Assembly (NCBI RefSeq): GCF_001486505.1
Contig: NZ_LN909066.1
Span: 1,406,452 to 1,470,451, forward strand
Length of the DNA stretch: 64,000 nt
Direction of reading: 5' to 3'
Source of the DNA: Paenibacillus rubinfantis
Lineage (GTDB): Bacteria > Bacillota > Bacilli > Paenibacillales > Paenibacillaceae
How positions within the stretch are numbered: the first letter of the stretch is position 1; every line of letters starts with the position of its first letter. The notes beneath the pieces are model-generated. The model was not told the origin of the DNA. It ran no database searches and saw nothing but the letters and a program-made list of their open reading frames with translations. This document shows, piece after piece, positions 43,401-52,071 of the stretch. A program made the position numbers and the translations under genes.

Positions 43401-43577
43401 GGCTTCCAGTTTGGTTTTGATCGCCAAATTTAACTTACTTTCAAAATCGCCGGAATCATAAGGACTTGTCCCGTTATTGTAATAAACCTCTGCAACCGAT
43501 GATAAAGCGTTCGCCATCGGCATGCTCGTGACCGATAACATGAGCGCTACGGCCATAGAAATGATTTTTTTCTTCAT
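40461..43577 (-). CDS. Large SLH-domain cell-surface protein with Ig-like and FN3 domains
   Basis: A 1038-residue secreted protein. Residues 1-25 are a Sec signal (KKKIISMAVALMLSVTSMPMANALS). The N-terminal half (30-370) has no family I recognise and contains many Asp/Asn/Gly-Tyr stretches, like carbohydrate-binding or laminin-G folds. Next are an atrophied bacterial Ig domain (about 400-480, RTALTLNPTDDSDVVWSSDQPSIIAADGTVT), an FN3 domain (485-580), a Pro/Thr/Ser linker (PTPPTPSTPTPSTPSAPST), a carboxypeptidase-regulatory-like beta domain, and three C-terminal SLH repeats (about 840-1010: GITRAEVAAILSRLY, QITRAEFAQILMNLY, PITRLEVVRIFNELL) that anchor it to secondary cell-wall polysaccharide. 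It lies just upstream of the DISM kinase operon. GGGAGAGG precedes ATG 43577. Confidence 0.9.
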   Translation of the reverse strand: MKKKIISMAVALMLSVTSMPMANALSSVAEVYYNNGTSPYDSGDFESKLNLAIKTKLEAEGINPKYVSIMDASTNPASVTDSTYQYVHSGYDSWYMGFPPEVETEDYNHVQISNNGKAMTFYGYTMPGYKDFMLTEGSPSGKKVITFDMDESKVNYHSMEGGGFLFNTSIDTDNQLLSGYAILYVSGTVNVYQLDQVDLTTLHENSNFNLDNTPGVSLLQTYSKGSAQQHSIKIVATDTQLNMWDNGDQLITDFPLANVYGNEFGPLVSHVGHSCQIISIFAYDNMKLFSTSEKELDQAVNEIVWEPHAPLRYLVNVNDEDPSDILVKPEVTQTFKDRDVQYVGVTDVTYKTIDESFIDDLGNGGLHIDSGGSIDDIVEQIATSIVDNVKLYKNDIDAIETAEGNTEIGYVPGESKSAVRTALTLNPTDDSDVVWSSDQPSIIAADGTVTRPVLDQQGTYVNLTATITKGSLTSEKTFTVYVLAADPAPLATLSATPGDGQVTLSFPPLKGATIGDIVVEMSTDGVTFDVVSPVETLDATSTSATIAGLTNGTQYDFRLNIASGKYPGLSNVVSATPTELVVPTPPTPSTPTPSTPSAPSTPPVAQPTTKTDAIVSDQAHGGKIVQDKITKLVGDNLKVSGKIKSAEGKELNLPNITMNADGSFNLPKLPAGEYKLALNVTAPNGEKLAGPAGKIVVDSAGKANMSVELVDPYGTILDTVTGQPVSGVKMQLYWADTELNRSQGRKPGTVVNLPELPDFAPNQNHNPQTSTDDGEYGWMVYPNADYYFLGEKDGYVVFDSRKDQREEQFGDDSYIKNGLIHVGDTIVKFSFSSQPELKDAGDHGAYMVGYPDGTFKADQGITRAEVAAILSRLYKPTASTNKVTYSDVSAKSWAANAITIATNNKWMVGSGNKKFKPQNQITRAEFAQILMNLYKWDAETGSTYSDVAGHWAEKAITAAEKQGVLADFTEKAFQPNQPITRLEVVRIFNELLDRKPWEIKVAPKWTDVPESHIHYSDIMEASTPHPFEQYKTGIEDWK

Positions 43578-43731
43578 ATGCCTCTCCCGTCTTGTGATTT
43601 GTGACCCAATTTTGATAGATTCTTAACAGAATAACTCCCTTTCTCGAATAGCACCCTCCAATGAAGTAGATTAATTAAATTTCGATTATCAAAATATCAC
43701 ACATTTCTCTCAAAAAACTCTCAAACCATAT

Positions 43732-43763
43732 GAAAAAAACACCTGATCTCAATCAGATGTTTT
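43732..43763 (-). terminator. Terminator of the UvrD-like helicase gene
   Basis: CTGAT/ATCAG with flanking AACA/TGTT pairing, and minus-strand TTTTTTTCATA. The stop codon lies inside the stem. Confidence 0.75.
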
Positions 43764-45890
43764 CTCCAACAACCCCATATCCAGACAAGTTCTCGTCGAT
43801 AACGCCTTCTCCTCCGCCTCGAATCGAATATGAATCCGTTCCGGGGTCACCTTCTCAATAACTCCCAATCCAAAAGCCCGATGAAGAACGGCTCCCCCTT
43901 CGATTAGCTCGCTCTCACTGCGGATGGCGTTGGGATTCACCTCCGGCGGGGCGGGAATTCGGGGGGAGGGAATGGGCTCTTGAGGCGGATGTTGAATGCT
44001 CCTCACCGCCGTTACGAACCGCGACTCTGTCGCTTCGGCCCCATCCCGTTTCTTATAAGAGATCAGTTCCAAATGCCGCTTCGCCCGAGTCATCCCCACA
44101 TAAAATAACCGAGTGGCCTCCTCCATCATTTCCGGATTGCCCTTATCGTCCTTGGACGGAAGGATCCCCTCCACAAGGTCGATCATATACACTCTTTCGA
44201 ATTCCAGGCCCTTTGAGCTATGCATCGTAGAGAAGGTGACGACATTCTGACCTCGCTTTGATCTGGCCGTTCGCAGAGCAGCTTCCAGGTATTTTAACCG
44301 GCCGGCAAACTCCTCCATCGTCGATAATCCCGCCGCAATTTCCTCCAGCGTGTTCAGGATGCCGATCAGGTATTCCTTGCGGAACCCGAGGCGTTCACAC
44401 ATTTTCTCCAGCGCTTTCTCATAACCCAGTCGATCTCGAATGACCTGAATCGCAGGTTGGGGCGGCATCCCCTTCATTTCCTGAAACGTCTCCTTGCACA
44501 TCGTCAGTTGCTTCACTTGATATTCCTGGACCGGTACCCGATTCAGCAGATTATCAAAAACCGATTCATCATTGTGAATTTCCAGCAGTGCCGCCATCTG
44601 CTGCTTACTAATGTATCCATTAAACTTCAGATGGATCTTCTCCAGAATATCGGGACGTTTATCCGTAAACGTCATGCGCATGAAATTGAGGATATCCTCA
44701 ACCACCCAATGGGAGAAAAAGCGGTTATCCGCATCCTTCATATAAAAGGGGATGCCTGCTCGATCAAATGCATTCATTAAAGCGATGGAGGAGGAATTGT
44801 TCCGATAAAGGACCGCGACCTCGGCAAGGTTCTCGATCTGTTGAATCTCTTGCACCAGCCATTTGGCCTGATCGCCGTAATCGTCCAAGCTTCGAATCTC
44901 AATCGGCTTGCAGGGAGGATTCTGGGTAAACATATTTTTCGGGTAGCGATCTTGGTTTCGCTGAATAAACGTGTTGGCGATCTCCACGATCTCTTTGGAG
45001 GAACGGTAATTCTGCTGCATAAATAAGATCCTGGCATCCGGGTAGACCTGCTTGAAGTTCAGTAAATAGGCAGGGTCCGCCCCGCGCCAGCTATAAAGAC
45101 TTTGATCATCGTCAGCAACGACGCATAAGTTATGATGCCGCTGCACCAGCTTCTCAATAATCGCATGCTGAACCCTGGACGTGTCCTGGCTCTCATCCGT
45201 TAGGACGTAATCATAACGCTCCTGATACCTGCGGAGCACTCCATCATTCTCCGCCAGAATCCGTTCGCAAACGACCAGCATGTCGTCATAATCCAACAGC
45301 AGCGACCGGGTTCCAGATTGCTTGAAGAGCTCATAATCCCGCAAAATCCGTTCAGCCTGGGGCACCTCCACCTTTACCGCGGACCACTGCTCGGAGGGGA
45401 TCATTTTATTTTTGATATAGCTAATATAAGTCGTCAGCTCGTCTAGCTGGTCATCCGTAATATTCTCTCCGGCATTGGCTTTATAGAGATTCCGCAAGAT
45501 GATTTTCTTATGCAATGGGGGTTGCTGTTCCGAACTGAGAGGTTCTTGCTCGGCGGAGTTGCCCTCTCCCTCAATAATTTGAAATGGAGTCTGAATCCTG
45601 CGAAAATGCTCCCTTACCACCTCAAAAGCTAAGCTGTGAATCGTAGAGAAGTCGACGGGGGTTAGCTGCGGATAGAGAGTTTTAAAACGTTCCTTCATAT
45701 CCTGGGCTGAAGCACGGCTAAAGGTCACAGCCTTGATTCTTCTCGGGGGAATCCCCTTCTCCTCGATCAAATAGCCGATGCGCTTAATGATCGTTGTCGT
45801 CTTCCCCGATCCGGGCGAAGCTAACAAAAGCAAGGGTCCTTCGGTTTGAAGGACCGCTTCCTTCTGGGTTTCATTTAATTCCATGCTCAT
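43749..45890 (-). CDS. UvrD/PcrA-family ATP-dependent DNA helicase
   Basis: A 713-residue superfamily 1A helicase. Motifs in order: Q MELNETQKEAV, I LASPGSGKTTTII, Ia AVTFSRASAQDMKERF, II YVLTDESQDTS, III VVADDDQSLYSWRGADP, IV LFMQQNYRSSKEI, V VVTFSTMHSSKGLEFERVYMIDLVEGILPSK and VI EATRLFYVGMTRAKRHLELISYKKR. The C-terminus (GAVLHRAFGLGVIEKVTPERIHIRFEAEEKAL) is the Tudor-like PcrA tail that contacts RNA polymerase. It is shorter than the B. subtilis housekeeping PcrA (739), and the 2B region appears reduced, so it is probably an accessory paralog in repair or recombination rather than PcrA itself. It stands alone. Confidence 0.9.
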   Translation of the reverse strand: MSMELNETQKEAVLQTEGPLLLLASPGSGKTTTIIKRIGYLIEEKGIPPRRIKAVTFSRASAQDMKERFKTLYPQLTPVDFSTIHSLAFEVVREHFRRIQTPFQIIEGEGNSAEQEPLSSEQQPPLHKKIILRNLYKANAGENITDDQLDELTTYISYIKNKMIPSEQWSAVKVEVPQAERILRDYELFKQSGTRSLLLDYDDMLVVCERILAENDGVLRRYQERYDYVLTDESQDTSRVQHAIIEKLVQRHHNLCVVADDDQSLYSWRGADPAYLLNFKQVYPDARILFMQQNYRSSKEIVEIANTFIQRNQDRYPKNMFTQNPPCKPIEIRSLDDYGDQAKWLVQEIQQIENLAEVAVLYRNNSSSIALMNAFDRAGIPFYMKDADNRFFSHWVVEDILNFMRMTFTDKRPDILEKIHLKFNGYISKQQMAALLEIHNDESVFDNLLNRVPVQEYQVKQLTMCKETFQEMKGMPPQPAIQVIRDRLGYEKALEKMCERLGFRKEYLIGILNTLEEIAAGLSTMEEFAGRLKYLEAALRTARSKRGQNVVTFSTMHSSKGLEFERVYMIDLVEGILPSKDDKGNPEMMEEATRLFYVGMTRAKRHLELISYKKRDGAEATESRFVTAVRSIQHPPQEPIPSPRIPAPPEVNPNAIRSESELIEGGAVLHRAFGLGVIEKVTPERIHIRFEAEEKALSTRTCLDMGLLEKTSD

Positions 45891-46069
45891 GATGACTGAC
45901 CCTTTCGAACGTACATAGATAAATAGCTTTCAAGTTCCTTCGGTCATTATACCTTTCGATCAGGGATGGAACAACCGTTCTGCGCCTTCCTTTGCATGAA
46001 TATGGAAATTGCTGTTCATATTAAGATCGTCTGTGAAAAATCCCGATACAGCAGAGGAGCAGGATAAAT

Positions 46070-46723
46070 GTGAAAAAGTGGTTCCCGGCGTTCATCATCA
46101 TCTTGGGGCTCGTATGCAGCATGTTGCAGCCCGGATCCGCCACAGCCATGGCGGGTGCAAAAAACGATACGGACGAGGTTTGCCTCAGTCCCAAAATGGT
46201 GCAGCTAAAGAGTGACATGCAGAAGCTTTGGATTAATCATACGATTTGGACGCGAAGTTATATTGTCAGCGCCATGTCGAATCGGGCAGACCAGCAGGAC
46301 GTGTTGAATCGGCTCTTGCAGAACCAGCAAGACATCGGCAATGCGTTTAAGCCGTACTATGGAGAAGCCGCCGGTAACAAACTGGCCGAACTGTTGAAGC
46401 AGCATATTCTGATCGCGGGCCAAATTGTAGCGGCAGCCAAAGCAGGCAATCAGGCCGATGTGAAGAAATGGGATACCGAATGGCACCAGAACGCGGACCA
46501 AATTTCCAAATTCCTAAGCGAGCTCAATCCAAACTGGCCATTCCAAACGATCCAAGAGATGTTTTATACCCACTTGCAGTTGATTACTGAAATCGTCATC
46601 AACTGTCTCAAGGGCAACTGGCAAGCGGATATCGCCGCAACCGATAAGAACGAGACCCACATGATCCATTTAGCAGACCTGCTGACGGAAGGGATCGTCA
46701 AGCAGTTCCCGGAGAAGTTCTAA
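46070..46723 (+). CDS. Secreted helical protein of unknown function
   Basis: A 217-residue protein starting at GTG 46070, after GAGGAG ten bases upstream. Residues 1-27 are a Sec signal (KKWFPAFIIILGLVCSMLQPGSATAMA). The mature protein is almost entirely helical, with His/Trp-rich segments LWINHTIWTRSYIVSAM, LLKQHILIAGQIVAAAKAGN, DTEWHQNADQISKFLSELNPNW and YTHLQLITEIVINCLKGNWQAD, the regular pattern of a four-helix bundle with repeated His and Trp on one face. I have seen such proteins in Bacillus and Paenibacillus annotated only as hypothetical. The His spacing could bind a metal or heme, but this is not established. A bidirectional terminator follows. Confidence 0.82.
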   Translation: MKKWFPAFIIILGLVCSMLQPGSATAMAGAKNDTDEVCLSPKMVQLKSDMQKLWINHTIWTRSYIVSAMSNRADQQDVLNRLLQNQQDIGNAFKPYYGEAAGNKLAELLKQHILIAGQIVAAAKAGNQADVKKWDTEWHQNADQISKFLSELNPNWPFQTIQEMFYTHLQLITEIVINCLKGNWQADIAATDKNETHMIHLADLLTEGIVKQFPEKF

Positions 46724-46740
46724 GACGAAGGACTTAACGA

Positions 46741-46771
46741 AAGACACCCGGAATTCTTCCGGGTGTCTTTC
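46741..46771. terminator. Bidirectional terminator
   Basis: AAAGACACCCGGAA pairs with TTCCGGGTGTCTTT around a three-base loop, between the convergent secreted-protein and MFS genes. Confidence 0.88.
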
Positions 46772-46776
46772 GGCGT

Positions 46777-48180
46777 TTAAGCTCTTTTCTTATGAGGCAA
46801 GAAGATGATAAACCCTAGCGATAGAACCGTGAAGACCACGGACCACATAAAGGTATGGTTATAGGCCGTATTCAGTGCCGCTTGGGTATGGATTTGATTC
46901 TGTAAGATGACGGCAAACACAGAAGCTCCAAATGCGCCGCCAATTTGCTGAAGGATTCGGGTTGCGCTGCTGGCATGAGGAATCAATTCCTTAGATAATC
47001 CCTCATAAGCGGTTGCCATGATGGGGAGCATCAGGCCCCCAAGTCCTCCGCCGCGGACAATCAGGGAAATCGCCAGTAGAATCTCGCTGGTATCGGCTGC
47101 CCCTAAGGCAAAAGGAAGGGTTCCGAGCAACGTCAGAATCGTACCGCCAAGAACCACCCATCGGGAGCCGATGGTATCCGTCAGCTTCCCGGCCAAGGAG
47201 CGGGTTAATAACATCCCGACGCCTTGCGGAATCAATAACAACCCTGAAGCAAGTACGCTCATTCCGCGAACCTGTTGATAATAGAGCGGTAATAATAACA
47301 TCCCTGCATAAGAAGAGAGTCCTGAAATAAACAACAGACAGGAAGACGCGGAAAAAGATTTACTCTTAAAGATCCGCAGATCGATGAGGGGATGATCCGA
47401 CTTCTTGAACCCATACCAGCAGAAGACGATCATAAACAGAAGTCCAATCGCCATCGGGACGAGAACGGGGCTTTTGAAGAAGCCCTGCTCCGAGCTTACT
47501 TTGGTGAGTCCATAAATCATCAGCACAAGACTTGGAGATAACAAGGTTAATCCTAAGAGGTCCAGCTTCTGCGGACGATTTGCAGCATCCTCCTTGGGCA
47601 GTCCCTTCACGGATAAGAACAATGCGATCAAGCACACCGGAAGATTCACATAAAAAATCCAACGCCAATCGAGATTATGGATAATTACCCCGCCTAATAC
47701 GGGTCCGAGAATCGGGCCGATCAGAACCGGCAAACCTACAATCGCCATGATCCGACCTAAGTTCGCACCGCCTGCCGCGCGTACAATCACCGTCTGCATG
47801 ATGGGCATCATCAAACCGCCGCCTAAGCCTTGAATCACTCGGAAAGCGATGAGGCTTCCCACATTCCAGGACAAGCCGCAACATGCAGAACCCACTAGAA
47901 ATAAACTTAAAGCCAATATCCACATCTTTTTACCGCCATAACGATCGACCAACCAGCCGGAAATCGGAATCACCAGGCCAATGGCAAGCAAATAACTTGT
48001 CATCACCCACTGGATCGATGTAACCGGAGCATGCAGCACGTTGCCAAGGGTATCGATGGCCACGTTCATTATGGTAGTATCGAATAAAGGAGCAAGCATC
48101 CCAACCAGCAAAATCCAGGCCACTTTCATCACGGCGGGATCGATTTTCGATTGAGCTGCAAGTTCGCTTGATTGATCCAT
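46777..48180 (-). CDS. DHA2-type MFS multidrug exporter (EmrB/QacA)
   Basis: A protein of about 467 residues starting at ATG 48180 (MDQSSELAAQSKIDP), with AAGGAG nine bases upstream; a GTG three codons earlier touches the ribosome site. It has 14 predicted helices with the conserved motif A GWLVDRYGGKKMW, motif C GLPVLIGPILGPVLGGVI and the QWVMTSYLLAIGLVIPISG segment of helix 2. It expels drugs in exchange for protons. It is divergent from a TetR regulator, whose likely operator lies directly downstream of the transporter promoter, so induction by substrate through that repressor is expected. Confidence 0.92.
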   Translation of the reverse strand: MDQSSELAAQSKIDPAVMKVAWILLVGMLAPLFDTTIMNVAIDTLGNVLHAPVTSIQWVMTSYLLAIGLVIPISGWLVDRYGGKKMWILALSLFLVGSACCGLSWNVGSLIAFRVIQGLGGGLMMPIMQTVIVRAAGGANLGRIMAIVGLPVLIGPILGPVLGGVIIHNLDWRWIFYVNLPVCLIALFLSVKGLPKEDAANRPQKLDLLGLTLLSPSLVLMIYGLTKVSSEQGFFKSPVLVPMAIGLLFMIVFCWYGFKKSDHPLIDLRIFKSKSFSASSCLLFISGLSSYAGMLLLPLYYQQVRGMSVLASGLLLIPQGVGMLLTRSLAGKLTDTIGSRWVVLGGTILTLLGTLPFALGAADTSEILLAISLIVRGGGLGGLMLPIMATAYEGLSKELIPHASSATRILQQIGGAFGASVFAVILQNQIHTQAALNTAYNHTFMWSVVFTVLSLGFIIFLPHKKRA

Positions 48181-48203
48181 GTGTACCACTCCTTATCCAT
48201 TTT

Positions 48204-48220
48204 AGAAACTTAACGTTTCT
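48204..48220. promoter_or_regulatory. Candidate TetR operator
   Basis: AGAAAC-TTAAC-GTTTCT is an inverted repeat of 6-bp arms with five bases between. A half-like copy AAGAAACG lies near 48250. It is just downstream of the MFS promoter, in the divergent region. Confidence 0.6.
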
Positions 48221-48231
48221 TATTTGAGTCT

Positions 48232-48260
48232 ATGATAGAATAAATAAATAAGAAACGCAA
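48232..48260 (-). promoter_or_regulatory. Promoter of the MFS exporter gene
   Basis: On the minus strand TTGCGT (48260-48255), a 17-bp spacer and TATCAT (48237-48232), 52 bp upstream of the ATG. Confidence 0.6.
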
Positions 48261-48283
48261 CGTATTTTATTGGAGGTTCGTTT

Positions 48284-48862
48284 ATGAATAAGGTTCATGA
48301 AGGAGAAGGAACGACGAGAAGACGAGGTGCTGAATTAGAGGCAGCCATTGTTCAAGCCGCATGGGACGAGCTGATGGAGGTAGGGTTTCATCACCTTACG
48401 ATCGAAGGGGTTGCCACTCGGGCCCAAACCAGCAAGCCCGTGATTTATCGGCGTTGGCCCAATCGGGAAGAGTTGGTCTTGGCGGCCATCCTGAACCATT
48501 TACCGTCCGTTACGGAGAAGCTCCCGGACACAGGGAATCTGCGCAGCGATATCCTTCTCTTGCTCAATCAATTAAATGAGATGCTGCATCAAATTGGGCC
48601 CAAAACGATTCATGGCCTCATGTCCGTCATGTCCGGCATCCCCTTCTCCGAAATATTAAATTTCCGAAGAACCAACGCCATGACCCTCCTTTTGAACCGA
48701 GCTGCCGAGCGAGGGGAAATCCGTCCTGAGAAAATTACGCCGCGCCTGACAAGACTGCCGGTAGATCTCGTGAGACATGAGTGGTTGATTACCTTAGAAC
48801 CCGTCTCCATGGCAACCATGGAGGAGATTGTGGATGAGATCTTTTTGCCGCTTTTGAAGTAG
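48284..48862 (+). CDS. TetR/AcrR-family transcriptional regulator
   Basis: A 192-residue repressor. The N-terminal helix-turn-helix is AAIVQAAWDELMEVGFHHLTIEGVATRAQTSKPVIYRRWPNREELVLAAI (about 15-65), with the conserved IYRRWPNRE after the recognition helix; the C-terminal helices form the ligand pocket and dimer interface. GGAGG precedes ATG 48284 by seven bases. It is divergent from the MFS exporter with a shared 103-bp region that carries an inverted repeat, so it probably represses the pump and itself until a substrate binds. Confidence 0.92.
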   Translation: MNKVHEGEGTTRRRGAELEAAIVQAAWDELMEVGFHHLTIEGVATRAQTSKPVIYRRWPNREELVLAAILNHLPSVTEKLPDTGNLRSDILLLLNQLNEMLHQIGPKTIHGLMSVMSGIPFSEILNFRRTNAMTLLLNRAAERGEIRPEKITPRLTRLPVDLVRHEWLITLEPVSMATMEEIVDEIFLPLLK

Positions 48863-49091
48863 AAATGAACATCACAAAGAGGGGCTGATGAGCCCTTCTT
48901 TGTGATGTTCAGAATCATTTCGGGTTTGGTGCTCTTTGGCCGCCTTTACTCCCTTTTATTGGCCGATACAATCAGCATCCTAGGGCGTCGCATTTCATCC
49001 TTCCCCTTTACATCCCTCCGATATCAAGTACAATAGTAAATGAAACCCTGTTTTATCTAATGAAACTATATAACGAGAGGGGGGGTGAAGC

Positions 49092-49868
49092 ATGCCTATC
49101 GACTTTCATGATCCCCGCAACCGACAGACCTATACAACTCGAGAGGCTGACCCAACTTGGAGCGCCTTTATCAGGGCTAATGTAAATGTAACCCACAAAC
49201 GGGTTGCCGATGTGGGCTGCGGTGGCGGGATTTATACGAAGGCGCTTAGTCAGCTAGGAGCTTCTCACGTGGTGGGGGTAGACTTCTCGGAAGAAATGCT
49301 CACAGCCGCGGCAAACCACTGTAACGACATTCCCCGTGTTACCTTTCATAAGGGAGAGGCTTATCAAACAGGCCTTCCCGCCAATGAGGTGGACATCGTC
49401 CTAGAAAGAGCCTTAATCCACCATTTGAACAACCTAAGCGCTTGTTTCCAAGAAGCTTATCGTATCTTGAAAAGGGGTGGGGTTCTGATCGTCCAGGATC
49501 GGACGCTTGAAGATAGCTTGCTGCCTGGGGATGAGCATCACATCCGGGGTTATTTTTTCGAGCGATTCCCTGAGTTGAAAGAAATGGAGGTCTCCCGCCG
49601 GCAAGGTTCCGGCCAAGTTCAGCACGCGTTGGAAGCGGCTGGATTTCGACTCGTTCACACCGCTAGACTTTGGGAAACCCGACGCGTATATAGGAACCTA
49701 TTGGAATTGAAAGAGGACTTGCTGCAAAGGACCGGACGCTCGATTTTGCATGAATTGAGGAATACGGAGTTGCAGGAGCTGGTTTCTTTTATCACGAGTA
49801 AGCTGGAAACTGCTCGATTTCCAATCATAGAGAAGGACGCTTGGACGATCTGGTTTGCAACCAAATAA
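49092..49868 (+). CDS. Class I SAM-dependent methyltransferase
   Basis: A 258-residue methyltransferase. Motif I VADVGCGGGIYTKAL (about 38-52) binds S-adenosylmethionine, with VVGVDFSEEML as motif post-I, VDIVLERALIHHLNN as motif II and AYRILKRGGVLIVQD as motif III. It resembles the UbiE/YcgJ group of small-molecule methyltransferases. The second half (RRQGSGQVQHALEAAGFRLVHTARLWETRRVY) probably determines the substrate, which I cannot name. The start follows GAGAGGGGGG. It is a single gene between the TetR gene and a convergent lytic enzyme gene. Confidence 0.87.
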   Translation: MPIDFHDPRNRQTYTTREADPTWSAFIRANVNVTHKRVADVGCGGGIYTKALSQLGASHVVGVDFSEEMLTAAANHCNDIPRVTFHKGEAYQTGLPANEVDIVLERALIHHLNNLSACFQEAYRILKRGGVLIVQDRTLEDSLLPGDEHHIRGYFFERFPELKEMEVSRRQGSGQVQHALEAAGFRLVHTARLWETRRVYRNLLELKEDLLQRTGRSILHELRNTELQELVSFITSKLETARFPIIEKDAWTIWFATK

Positions 49869-49870
49869 GA

Positions 49871-49914
49871 AAAAACAAGACCCACCAGCACCTGATGTTG
49901 GTGGATCTTGTTTC
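49871..49914. terminator. Bidirectional terminator
   Basis: AAACAAGA-CCACCA pairs with TGGTGG-TCTTGTTT around about ten bases; serves the methyltransferase and the convergent CBM5 protein gene. Confidence 0.85.
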
Positions 49915-49925
49915 TCATTCCCTCT

Positions 49926-50678
49926 TTAGGATCTGCCGCCGTAGCTCTTATACTGAGCGTAAACTTGATTCGCGTATTGATCGGCCAGGATCGGACGGCC
50001 ATAGGAATCCGTGGCTCCCGGATACCAGTAATCGCCACCGTTATAGTGCAACAAGCCGTTATAGATGCTGCCGAATCGATTAATCTTCTCGTTCAAAATC
50101 AATGCGCCCATGTATACTTGATCCTGTTCGCTGCCATGGTTATAAGCATGACCAAACTTGGCGCTAAATTGAGACAAATACGCATTCCGCGTGTTGGGTT
50201 CGACCTGCATCAATCCATCGCCAGCCGAAGGGCTGCCAGGCAAACCTGCGCCAAAGCTGCTTTCTTTCTTGATCACGGCACTCAGCAATAAAGCAAAATC
50301 TCCGCCTTTACCATAAGCATTGTCCGCGTTCATGACATAGGTCCAGATATGACTTGGAACTTCCCCAGGCTTCGTTACTGGGGATGGATTTGGATTGGGG
50401 TTCGGATTAGGATTTGGATTCGTTCCGCCACCGCCGCTGCTCGACCATAAAGCAGGAACAATAGGAGGTTCCCAACCTACGAGTGAAGTATGTGCCTGAA
50501 TGCAAGTATAGGTGCTTCCGTTGTAAGTTACGGTATCGTTTACTGCGTAGGCAGTATTTGGAGCCCATGCTCCTCTTGCGGCTGCACTTGCTGGAATAAC
50601 TGCTAGAAACGTAGACAGGATTACGGCTAAAACGACCAAAAGTGATGTGGCTTTCATAGAGACTTTTCTGCTAGTCAT
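49926..50678 (-). CDS. Secreted CBM5/12 chitin-binding protein with lytic transglycosylase-like domain
   Basis: A 250-residue secreted protein, from ATG 50678 after AGGAGG. A signal peptide (about 1-32, ending ASAAA) is followed by a CBM5/12 chitin-binding module (35-80: GAWAPNTAYAVNDTVTYNGSTYTCIQAHTSLVGWEPPIVPALW), a Gly and (Asn-Pro)5 linker, and a C-terminal lysozyme-like domain (about 108-250). The latter has Glu in AVIKKESSFGAG as the probable catalytic acid, then GDGLMQVEPNTR and LLHYNGG as in SLT goose-lysozyme folds. It may cleave peptidoglycan or chitin; the module favours chitin-like substrates. Members of this architecture are known in Paenibacillus. Confidence 0.85.
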   Translation of the reverse strand: MTSRKVSMKATSLLVVLAVILSTFLAVIPASAAARGAWAPNTAYAVNDTVTYNGSTYTCIQAHTSLVGWEPPIVPALWSSSGGGGTNPNPNPNPNPNPSPVTKPGEVPSHIWTYVMNADNAYGKGGDFALLLSAVIKKESSFGAGLPGSPSAGDGLMQVEPNTRNAYLSQFSAKFGHAYNHGSEQDQVYMGALILNEKINRFGSIYNGLLHYNGGDYWYPGATDSYGRPILADQYANQVYAQYKSYGGRS

Positions 50679-50857
50679 TTTTATACCTCCTCATATTTAT
50701 AATCTGCGGCTCATCCAGGAGACAAACCGCAAAATTGTAATCGCTCTATATTCCATCAATCTCATATGTTGATGCATTTAAACATTATCTTACATTTTTG
50801 ATCATACAAAAATATGAAAATTATTCCAATAGATCTTAAGACTCACTTTTATAAACA

Positions 50858-50895
50858 CAAAAAAACGAGCCGGCCCAATACCGAAACTCGTTTTT
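50858..50895 (-). terminator. Terminator after the Dus gene
   Basis: AAACGAG pairs with CTCGTTT across an inner GG/CC; the minus strand continues with TTTTTGTG. Confidence 0.65.
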
Positions 50896-50912
50896 ATGAA
50901 GCTGCGAATCAG

Positions 50913-51905
50913 CTACATGATTGAACTGATTGGCGTCTCCTCCATCTGCCCAGCAAATTCATCCAGAAGCGTGCGGACCTCATCGGTAGACGTGGTGCTC
51001 ATCAACTGATTTCTTAACTCACTTGCCCCGCGGAACCCTTTGACATAGACCTTGAAAAAACGTTGAAGCGCCTTAAACGGACGTGCCTCCAATTGTCCGG
51101 AATACCGATCATGGAGATCCAGGTGCAATCTTAACAGGTCCAGATATTCGGCAGTGCTGTGTTCTCTCGGCTCTTTTTCAAAAGCAAACGGGTTCTTAAA
51201 AATCCCCCGCCCAATCATAATTCCATCCACCCCATACTGCTCAGCCAGCTTCAAACCCGTCTGCCGGTCCGGAATGTCGCCGTTGATCGTCAGTAGGGTC
51301 TGCGGGGCCACCCGGTCGCGCAGCGCTTTGATCTCAGGAATCAGTTCCCAATGCGCAGCGACTTGGCTCATTTCGTCTCGCGTCCGCAAATGGATCGACA
51401 GATTCGCAATATCTTGCTGCAAAATATGGGTCAACCAATCCCGCCATTCCTCCACCTCTGAAAACCCAAGTCTTGTCTTGACGCTGACGGGCAATCCCCC
51501 CGTCTTGGCAGCTTGGATAATCTCGGCGGCAACCTCTGGGCGGAGTATCAAGCCGCTCCCCTTCCCATTGGTCGCTACATTCGGAACGGGACACCCCATA
51601 TTGATATCGATCCCCTTAAATCCTTGCTCCGCCATCCCGATACTCATCTTTGCAAAAAACTCCGGCTTATCGCCCCATATATGCGCCACCATCGGTTGTT
51701 CATCCTCGGTAAAGAGCAACCGCCCTCGTACGCTATGATTCCCCTCCGGATGACAATAGCTCTCCGTGTTGGCAAACTCCGTAAAGAAGACATCCGGTCT
51801 TCCGGCTTTACTTACGACATGGCGAAACACCACATGCGTTACATCTTCCATTGGGGCAAGTATACAAAAAGGCCGCGGTAAATCACGCCAAAAATTATTC
51901 GTCAT
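50913..51905 (-). CDS. tRNA-dihydrouridine synthase family protein
   Basis: A 330-residue FMN enzyme from ATG 51905 ([31 protein letters not shown]). It reduces uridine to dihydrouridine in tRNA D-loops with NADPH. The Dus signature is [34 protein letters not shown] contains the catalytic Cys, and [16 protein letters not shown] and [16 protein letters not shown] are the FMN-binding segments. Compared with the usual DusB it has HLRTR in place of HGRTR in the phosphate-binding region, placing it in the DusC-like Firmicutes subgroup. GGAG lies seven bases upstream of the start. Single gene. Confidence 0.92.
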   Translation of the reverse strand: MTNNFWRDLPRPFCILAPMEDVTHVVFRHVVSKAGRPDVFFTEFANTESYCHPEGNHSVRGRLLFTEDEQPMVAHIWGDKPEFFAKMSIGMAEQGFKGIDINMGCPVPNVATNGKGSGLILRPEVAAEIIQAAKTGGLPVSVKTRLGFSEVEEWRDWLTHILQQDIANLSIHLRTRDEMSQVAAHWELIPEIKALRDRVAPQTLLTINGDIPDRQTGLKLAEQYGVDGIMIGRGIFKNPFAFEKEPREHSTAEYLDLLRLHLDLHDRYSGQLEARPFKALQRFFKVYVKGFRGASELRNQLMSTTSTDEVRTLLDEFAGQMEETPISSIM

Positions 51906-52071
51906 ATGCAAACTCCAATCTTCTCGTTGTACCTAATACTCTATTATAATAGCTCCCCCTCACGATAGCATCCCCACTTTCCTCCAATTCAAAAAACAGG
52001 AGCACTCCACAAAAAAATAACGGAATCCAAGCTTTGTCGGCTCGGATCCCGCTACTTGTGTCCATCGCTTA

